A stretch of 64,000 nt of DNA from Metallyticus violacea. Its lineage: Eukaryota; Arthropoda; Insecta; Mantodea; Metallyticidae. The notes beneath the pieces are model-generated. The model had not been told where the DNA came from. It worked only from the letters and a program-made list of their open reading frames with translations, and ran no database searches. Both the position numbers and the translations under genes were made by a program. The stretch covers positions 1,118,501-1,182,500 of the forward strand of contig CM060831.1 in assembly GCA_030762175.1 (NCBI GenBank), given 5' to 3'. Below, one piece after another: positions 59,143 to 64,000 of the stretch. Numbering within the stretch: the first letter of the stretch is position 1; each line of letters starts with the position of its first letter.

Positions 59143-60533
59143 CTTTGAATCAGAATACTAGAACAATCTTTATGTTTCACTTAAATGAGATTTACTTAGG
59201 ACATATGTTTCATGGACGTTTTTTCACATCATCAGCTGTTCATGACTAATGGATCGTTCATAGAAGTTGGGTAGGTAGGAATCCGGGTGGACTCTGCTGG
59301 TCTGTGATGAACTTAAATAAAGTGTTGTCTGCTTCTGGAATATCAAAATTCATTAGGTTATGTCCATGTTTTTTATATGAATACTTTCCCAAATATTTAA
59401 TTCTTTTGGTCATTGAACAGTTTTTAATAACTTTATGCCTTTTTCTATTTCATAGTTTTTATTCCAAAAATGTGCAGCCACAGCTGATTTGTTCATTTGT
59501 TTGTAAAGAGAACCTAATGCCCATATTTCTCTTTTTCTTGTTTCAAAACTAAGGAGACAACATGTTACCATTTTTGAATCTGAAAATAATAAAAATGTAA
59601 GAATAAACTAGAATTTGGCATTTACAGATAGGACACATATACCGATAATTATATCAAAGCCCATGGTTTCAATCCAAGATCACACAAGGAAGCAGCACTC
59701 AACAGCATGATATACATATTAATAAATATACCACTGAACAATGAAGCATATAAGAATGAATATAATAGAAGCAACTAAATCTAACAAGCAAATGATTAAC
59801 CAAAAAATCAAAAGATTCAAAAGTTCACTTACAATACGTCAGTTAATAAGAAATTTCAAAAAATGTTTAAGCAGTACAATATTATCTTTGCACCTCAAAA
59901 TAGATACAGTAAAAAAATTATTGAAATTAAATAAAACCGATTCAGGCCCAAAGAGGAAAAATCTTAAATTTACCAAATTAATTGTAAGGATAGTAAAAAG
60001 ATATATGCAGGAAAGACAACTAGAAATATAGGCATTAGGTTGAAGGAACATTGGAGAAACATCCATTACAAACAAATAGATAAATCAACTGTGGCTGCAC
60101 ATTTTTGGAATGAAAACCATGAAATAGAAAAAGGCATCAAGTTAAATATACATTTAATTTCATGTCGGAACGATTACAGTGAAGCAAATATTATGTTCTT
60201 AATTATCAAATCAACTCACTAGATAATTAAGAACATAGGCATAAAGTTATTAAAAACTGTTCAACTACCAAAAGAACTAAATATATGGGAAAGTGTATAA
60301 AAAAACATGAACATAACTTTATGAATTTTGATATCCCAGAAGCAGACAACACATTATTTAAGTTCATCACAAGACCAGCAGAGTCCACCCTGATTCCTAC
60401 CTACCCAACTTCTATGAATGATCCATCAGTCATGAACAGCTGATAATGTGAAAAGAAGGTCCAAGAAACATATGTCCTAAGTAAATCTCATTTAAGTGAA
60501 ACCATAAAGACTGCTCTAATATTCTGACTCAGA
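59143..60533 (+). mobile_element. Penelope-like element (5'-truncated) with inverted terminal repeats and GIY-YIG domain
   Basis: Flanked by inverted repeats of about 297 bp, 59143-59439 and 60238-60533, clearly homologous (for example ACTTAAATGAGATTTACTTA and GAAGTTGGGTAGGTAGGAAT in both after reversal). Between them: HGFNPRSHKEAALNSMIYIL and INIPLNNEAYKNEYN (thumb/linker region of Penelope reverse transcriptases), then CKDSKKIYAGKTTRNIGIRL, KEHWRNIHYKQIDKST and HFWNENHEIEKG, the GIY-YIG endonuclease signature (I-Y-x-G-x-T-x-R-x-x-x-x-R-x-x-E-H). The reverse transcriptase palm is missing; frames shift at least twice. It sits inside copy B of the paired element. Confidence 0.83.
60192..60237. 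repeat. Perfect 16-bp hairpin at the inner edge of the right Penelope repeat
   Basis: TATGTTCTTAATTATC at 60192-60207 and its exact complement at 60222-60237, 14-base spacer. Confidence 0.9.
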
Positions 60534-61307
60534 AGAGATATAATATAATGTTTATTGATTATTAAAATGGTAAAAATTGAAAATTTAGATTCTTAGATGT
60601 CAGTAGTGGCTCATGAATATTACCTAATGTAATTGACTGCACTTTTAATATTTACCAAGCAAACTGTCATAGATATAAAATCAATGTAGTAAAGTGTGTG
60701 CTGTAGTATCAAAACACTTAATTAAATAAAATATTCTCATGTTTGAATGTTGATATGCTTGTAAGAGCGATGATTTTAGCTGTTCCTTATAGGTACATTG
60801 TTTGAAATTGTGATGTGAAGGCAGTGATGGAATACTAGTTGCTAGGTAACCAGTGCCAGAATTAGGCTACTTGTGCGTAATTTATATCATTGAAACCTAT
60901 TTTAATGCTAGGAATGCAGAAAGAGGGTTTTAAAAATTATTTAATTGAGAAGAGGTTATTAACGCATGCTTCACTGTATTACATTACAAATTAAATTAAT
61001 ATTGACAATGAGAATAGACTAATTTGATGATCACTCTGTCCATTGTACAATCTTAAAAAACGATGCTGGCTCACCTTTAGCAATGTGCAGTCAGCTCTAA
61101 TAAACCCTTATTTATGAAAAATGTTGGAGAGCAAGAAAGTTAATAACTTTATTGTCAGTAAGACAGCATAATGTGCACTTTTAATATGGAGGAAGTATTT
61201 GGGTAGACTTTTGGGAAGCAGGTTGATTATTTGGATCATAAAGTACCTTTTTTGAGATTCATTAGCTTACTGCAGAACTAGGCTTGTTTGATGCAAAGGA
61301 AAAAGAT

Positions 61308-61558
61308 TTATAACTAGAAGTTTCTTCCGGGCTTGGAAGTCGTGGTCTGTTGGAGCTAAGGAGTCCAAATGTTTCATTTCCACCTGTGGAGGACATCTTC
61401 AGTCGAGCAGTATGAGTCTTCTGGGCGAAGGTCCTGGCACGAGTGGCCCAGCAGACCGCCCCACTGAAGATGTCCTCCACAGGTGGGGATGAAACGTTTG
61501 GACTCCTTAGCTGCAACAGACCATGGCTTCCAAGCCCAGAAGAAACTTCTAGTTATAA
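61308..61558. repeat. 96-bp inverted repeat (fold-back) at the 5' side of a LINE ORF1
   Basis: Arms 61308-61403 and 61463-61558, about 90% complementary (for example ACTAGAAGTTTCTTC with GAAGAAACTTCTAGT, and GAGGACATCTTCAGT with ACTGAAGATGTCCTC), 59-bp spacer. The right arm runs straight into the ORF1-like region. Confidence 0.92.
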
Positions 61559-62195
61559 GTCTGACTCCGGCCGTGAAAGCTTCCAACTACTCAGAAAAAG
61601 ATTTGCTATACGTGCATGCAACAGAGGGAAATGGGACTAACAATGGAACAAATGGGAAAGATGTTGGAAACCATGACACAAGAAATGAAGGAAATAATGA
61701 ATATGGTGTATAGAAATGACAAAAGTATGAAAGCAGAATGGAAGAGCTGAAATCGATAATAGGTCATTCTGAAGGAGAGGTTAAGAAGGAGTTAACAGAA
61801 TGCAAAAAAAGATTATCACACTTGAAAGATATTCAAGAGAGAAATAGGAGAATGAATTTAATAATTTGTGGAGTAGAAGAAAGGAGAGATAGACAAACAT
61901 GGCAGGAGAAACTGAATCTGAACATTGTAGGGTGGGAGATTGTTGATTGCCATAGAATTGGAAGGAAAGGACAAAGAATGAGACTAATAATTGTTAAAAC
62001 TGCTACAATGAGGTTTAAATGGGAAGTATTAAATAACAGCAAGGGGTTAAAAGAAACAAAAATATTTATTGAACAGGATTTGGGAAAAGAGCAATCAGAG
62101 ATAAAATCTAGAGCACTAACTGAAATGAAGAAAGCAAGGGAAGAAGGAAAAAAAGCATTTGTTAAGGAAGTAAATTGTGAATTGATGGAGTGAAA
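61463..62195 (+). mobile_element. LINE ORF1-like fragment
   Basis: From about 61490 the plus strand reads ETFGLLSCNRPWLPSPEETS and DSGRESFQLL. The main open frame 61738-62193 gives a coiled-coil start (MEELKSIIGHSEGEVKKELT), then RRMNLIICGVEERRD, DCHRIGRKGQRMRLIIVKTA and LKETKIFIEQDLGKEQSEIK, ending with a Lys/Glu-rich helix (KKAREEGKKAFVKEV). This is the layout of the nucleic-acid-binding N-terminal protein of many arthropod endonuclease/reverse transcriptase elements (R-x-N-L-I-I-x-G, H-R-x-G, R-P-I-x-V-K, L-K-x-x-x-I-F-I-x-E-D). The endonuclease and reverse transcriptase do not follow. Confidence 0.7.
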
Positions 62196-62261
62196 CAAAA
62201 AATATGCCAGCACATTATAACAAGAAAGAGAAAGCAATTTACAAATGAGGGGGAGGACTGA

Positions 62262-62460
62262 GTGCAGAGAGGCAGGATTATGGCCAGAAAAGGAGAGAAG
62301 AAGTTTATTCATCAACAATGAAGTCAACAATAAAGCGAGTCCAACCATCAAGAGAAGGGAGTGGAGAAAGGCAGGGTTATGGCACAAAAAGGAGAGAAGA
62401 AGTTTATTCATCAACAGTGAAGTCACCAATGAAGTGAGTGCAACAAACAAGCTGATGATA
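62262..62460 (+). repeat. Tandem duplication of about 99 bp after the LINE fragment
   Basis: GGCAGGATTATGGCCAGAAA at 62271 and GGCAGGGTTATGGCACAAAA at 62370 start two similar units that share GGAGAGAAGAAGTTTATTCA. The period is divisible by three, so a frame stays open through both. Confidence 0.85.
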
Positions 62461-62606
62461 CAGGAAAAGGCTTGTAAACGTGTTCCAAGGAGTTCAATTG
62501 TAAATGGGGCATACGAGTATAAAATTGACTTACTAGTGGCAACGCTCAACAGAACTACTCATTTTTCTATAATGTATAATATTCTATAACAATATTTTAT
62601 TTATTT

Positions 62607-62654
62607 CTAGTGTTTAACACCCATTTTAACTACTGAGGCATAATAGGTGGTGAA
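62607..62654 (-). mobile_element. SINE family 1, 3'-end fragment
   Basis: Contains GTGTTTAACACCCATTTTAA and TACTGAGGCATAATAGGTGG on the plus strand, the reverse complement of the family's last 45 bp. Confidence 0.55.
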
Positions 62655-62674
62655 CTCATGAGATTTTTTTTTGA

Positions 62675-62938
62675 ATAGTGATTAATGCCTGTTTTTACTA
62701 CAGAGGCACCACAGGCAATGGACACTGATGATATATGAAACAAAATGATACATTCGGAAAGGATTTTTAAGGAAGGAAACATTCCAGGCCTAAGTTTAGG
62801 GTACCTTTCTGGCATTTGCCATTTATGAGGAACTGAGGAAGACCTGGGAAAAACCTGTCAGGGAGGGCAGTCCCGGCAGGATTCAAACCCCAGACCTTCC
62901 ACTCATGAATCTGCGCCTTAACGACCTCTCGGACTCAG
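62675..62938 (-). mobile_element. SINE family 1, full-length copy in a cluster
   Basis: Body and tRNA-like head are complete in reverse orientation. B box reads GGTTTGAATCCTGCC-like. It adjoins another copy of the same family directly at 62939. Confidence 0.85.
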
Positions 62939-63135
62939 ATGAAATGACAAATTTGGAAAAAAAAATTTTTTTAAGGAAGTGTTACATGCCTAAGTTAGGT
63001 ACCTCCCCAGCATTTGCCATTCATGAGGACTGAGGAAAACCTGGAAAAACCTCGGTCAGAGAGAACAGTCCTGGTGGGAATCAAACCCCACACCTCCCAC
63101 TCACGAGTAAGCGCTCTCTGCCACCTACGGCAGTT
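62939..63135 (-). mobile_element. SINE family 1, second copy in tandem, 3'-truncated
   Basis: Same orientation as its left neighbour; lacks the final roughly 60 bp and ends in GCCGTAGGTGGCAGAGAGCG on the minus strand. The tail of this copy appears replaced by the head of the neighbour. Confidence 0.8.
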
Positions 63136-63146
63136 CCTATAACAGT

Positions 63147-63420
63147 TGATTTTTCTTGATTTGGTTTATTTACAGATGTTCTTTAACAACTCAGATCATA
63201 AACATCCCATTCTATTCAGTGCATGAAAAGACTAGCAAATTTTGCTCAGAGGCCTCCTCATTCAGGCTTGAGGTTCTTTTTCGGGCTGGAACCCAGGACT
63301 TTACTTCCCTTCAGAGGGAAGCCATTCTTAGGATTTTTATGCCTGAAAAAATCCATCATCTTCCGCAATCTTGGATTTAGAAGGCAAGTATGGTTACCAC
63401 TACACCACCCGGATCGACTC
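63147..63420 (-). mobile_element. SINE family 2, complete with 11-bp target duplication
   Basis: Minus-strand head GTGGTGTAGTGGTAACCATA, conserved centre GGCTTCCCTCTGAAGGGAAG and end GAACATCTGTAAATAAACCA. CCTATAACAGT flanks it at 63136-63146 and 63421-63431. It lies next to the family 1 pair. Confidence 0.92.
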
Positions 63421-63653
63421 CCTATAACAGTGTGAGCCCTTCCATTAACATGAACTTTTTCCTATATACCAACTGAAAAGAATCACACAGCTACCAAATA
63501 TTCATACTATAATACTAATTTGGTATTCACAAGACATTGTAAATTTAGTTGTATCATTTAGTATTTGTCATATTAATTTTTGCAATTTTGTGCAGTACCT
63601 TAGGGAAATTCAAACTTGTGACATCATGCAGAATTTTGAGAAACATTACTTAC

Positions 63654-63773
63654 CAGGTGATTTGGTATCATCCAAACCGGGACTCCTTAAACGTTTCATA
63701 GTCCTTCTTTTAGGGGTGTTGCTTCCCATTTCCTTGTTTTCTTTATCATCTGGCATACCAACACAGCCATTAT
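63654..63773 (-). CDS. MELK: MELK-like kinase, exon with KEN box and TPKRR motif
   Basis: 120-nt exon, phase 1 on both sides, with a polypyrimidine acceptor (ATTATTTTTTGTCCAG) and donor GTAAGT. The only open frame gives NGCVGMPDDKENKEMGSN, TPKRRTMKRLRSPG and LDDTKSP. It contains a KEN box, the recognition motif of APC/C-Cdh1, and S/T-P sites, which suits the variable region between the kinase/UBA part and KA1 in MELK, a cell-cycle-regulated kinase; a KEN followed by a T-P-K motif also occurs in vertebrate MELK. It is the most upstream exon visible. Earlier exons (kinase domain, UBA) should lie beyond 64 kb. A different gene cannot be fully excluded because this exon is 26 kb from the next. 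Confidence 0.75.
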
Positions 63774-64000
63774 CTGGACAAAAAATAATGCAGTCAATTT
63801 AAAGTTAGTTTAATTCAAGTATCAAATATGAATTAATTAAACCACTTTCATAACAACTATGCTGTTAATTATGAACCAAAAGACTTAATATTAGACCCAG
63901 TGTTCTTTTAAATTTACTTATATATATTTTCTATTCTGTTTTATTGACAATAGAACATGACATAAAACTATTTGACATTGTCAAAAGAGACAAATTACAA

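Larger units (their letters stand above)
58640..60925 (+). repeat. Paired element, copy B, split by a Penelope-like element
   Basis: Left part 58640-59090 and right part 60540-60925 together match copy A: TTGCATGGTTTCTTAGTGTT, coding MEMDADSTMFDIENMDIIPA and LCS-like remains of the WRKEKR block, GGTAAATATAT donor, later GATGTCAGTAGTGGCTCATG, TACCAAGCAAACTGTCATAG, and GTTGCTAGGTAACC at 60838-60851. The coding part has extra frameshifts compared with copy A. Confidence 0.75.
37225..63653 (-). other. MELK intron, about 26.4 kb
   Basis: Interval between the GTAAGT donor next to 63654 and the TTTCAG acceptor next to 37224; both flanking phases are 1, so direct splicing keeps frame. It is filled with mobile-element relics listed separately. 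A further exon of length divisible by three could be hidden in it. Confidence 0.6.

Noticed and set aside
61068..61089. 22-nt candidate MELK microexon with AG and GTGAGC borders (minus strand)
   Set aside because: Length is not divisible by three, so it would break the frame between the exons at 63654 and 37224.
61833..62549. 238-codon minus-strand frame, the longest in the window
   Set aside because: Leucine/serine-rich antisense of the Lys/Glu-rich LINE ORF1 and of the 99-bp duplication; no start context or family.

Overview
This is non-coding-rich animal nuclear DNA, most likely from an arthropod and probably an insect with a large, repeat-laden genome. That origin is inferred from AT-rich intergenic sequence, spliceosomal introns, dozens of decayed mariner/Tc1, hAT, piggyBac, Penelope and LINE relics, and two tRNA-derived SINE families. 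No bacterial or viral gene organisation is present. I cannot name the species.

The one host gene I can support is on the minus strand: the 3' half of a MELK-like protein kinase gene (maternal embryonic leucine-zipper kinase, AMPK-related family). Five exons read in order from high to low coordinates: 63654-63773, 37167-37224, 30335-30452, 30091-30194 and 23108-23306. All five have GT/AG borders and their phases join into one open frame. They encode about 198 residues: a basic, phospho-site-like linker with a KEN motif and TPKRR motifs, then the C-terminal KA1 domain and the stop codon. The kinase domain would lie beyond the right edge. Introns are about 26.4 kb (if no exon is missed), 6.7 kb, 140 bp and 6.8 kb. 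The 3' UTR contains a four-copy degenerate repeat with an AATAAA signal inside it.

Layout. 1-22.7 kb lies downstream of MELK. It holds SINEs, three copies of an unclassified roughly 1 kb repeat with (TAA)n tracts, a Tc1-like element with terminal inverted repeats and TA target duplication (8509-9586), an I-clade-type LINE 3' end (15.2-16.3 kb), mariner/Tc1 relics and a 55-bp satellite array of about 19 copies (21.0-22.1 kb). 22.7-30.5 kb holds the last three MELK exons and their introns. 30.5-63.6 kb is intronic and is a graveyard of piggyBac, several mariners, a hAT relic, both SINE families and a pair of related ~1 kb elements (42.1 and 58.6 kb). One member of that pair carries a small LINE-tail insertion; the other carries a Penelope-like element with GIY-YIG domain flanked by ~300-bp inverted repeats. 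Each copy gives the empty site for the other's insertion. 61.2-63.4 kb holds a LINE ORF1 fragment with a fold-back at its 5' side and a cluster of three SINEs.

Limits: all family assignments come from reading translated motifs, without database searches. Relic boundaries are approximate unless target-site duplications are given.
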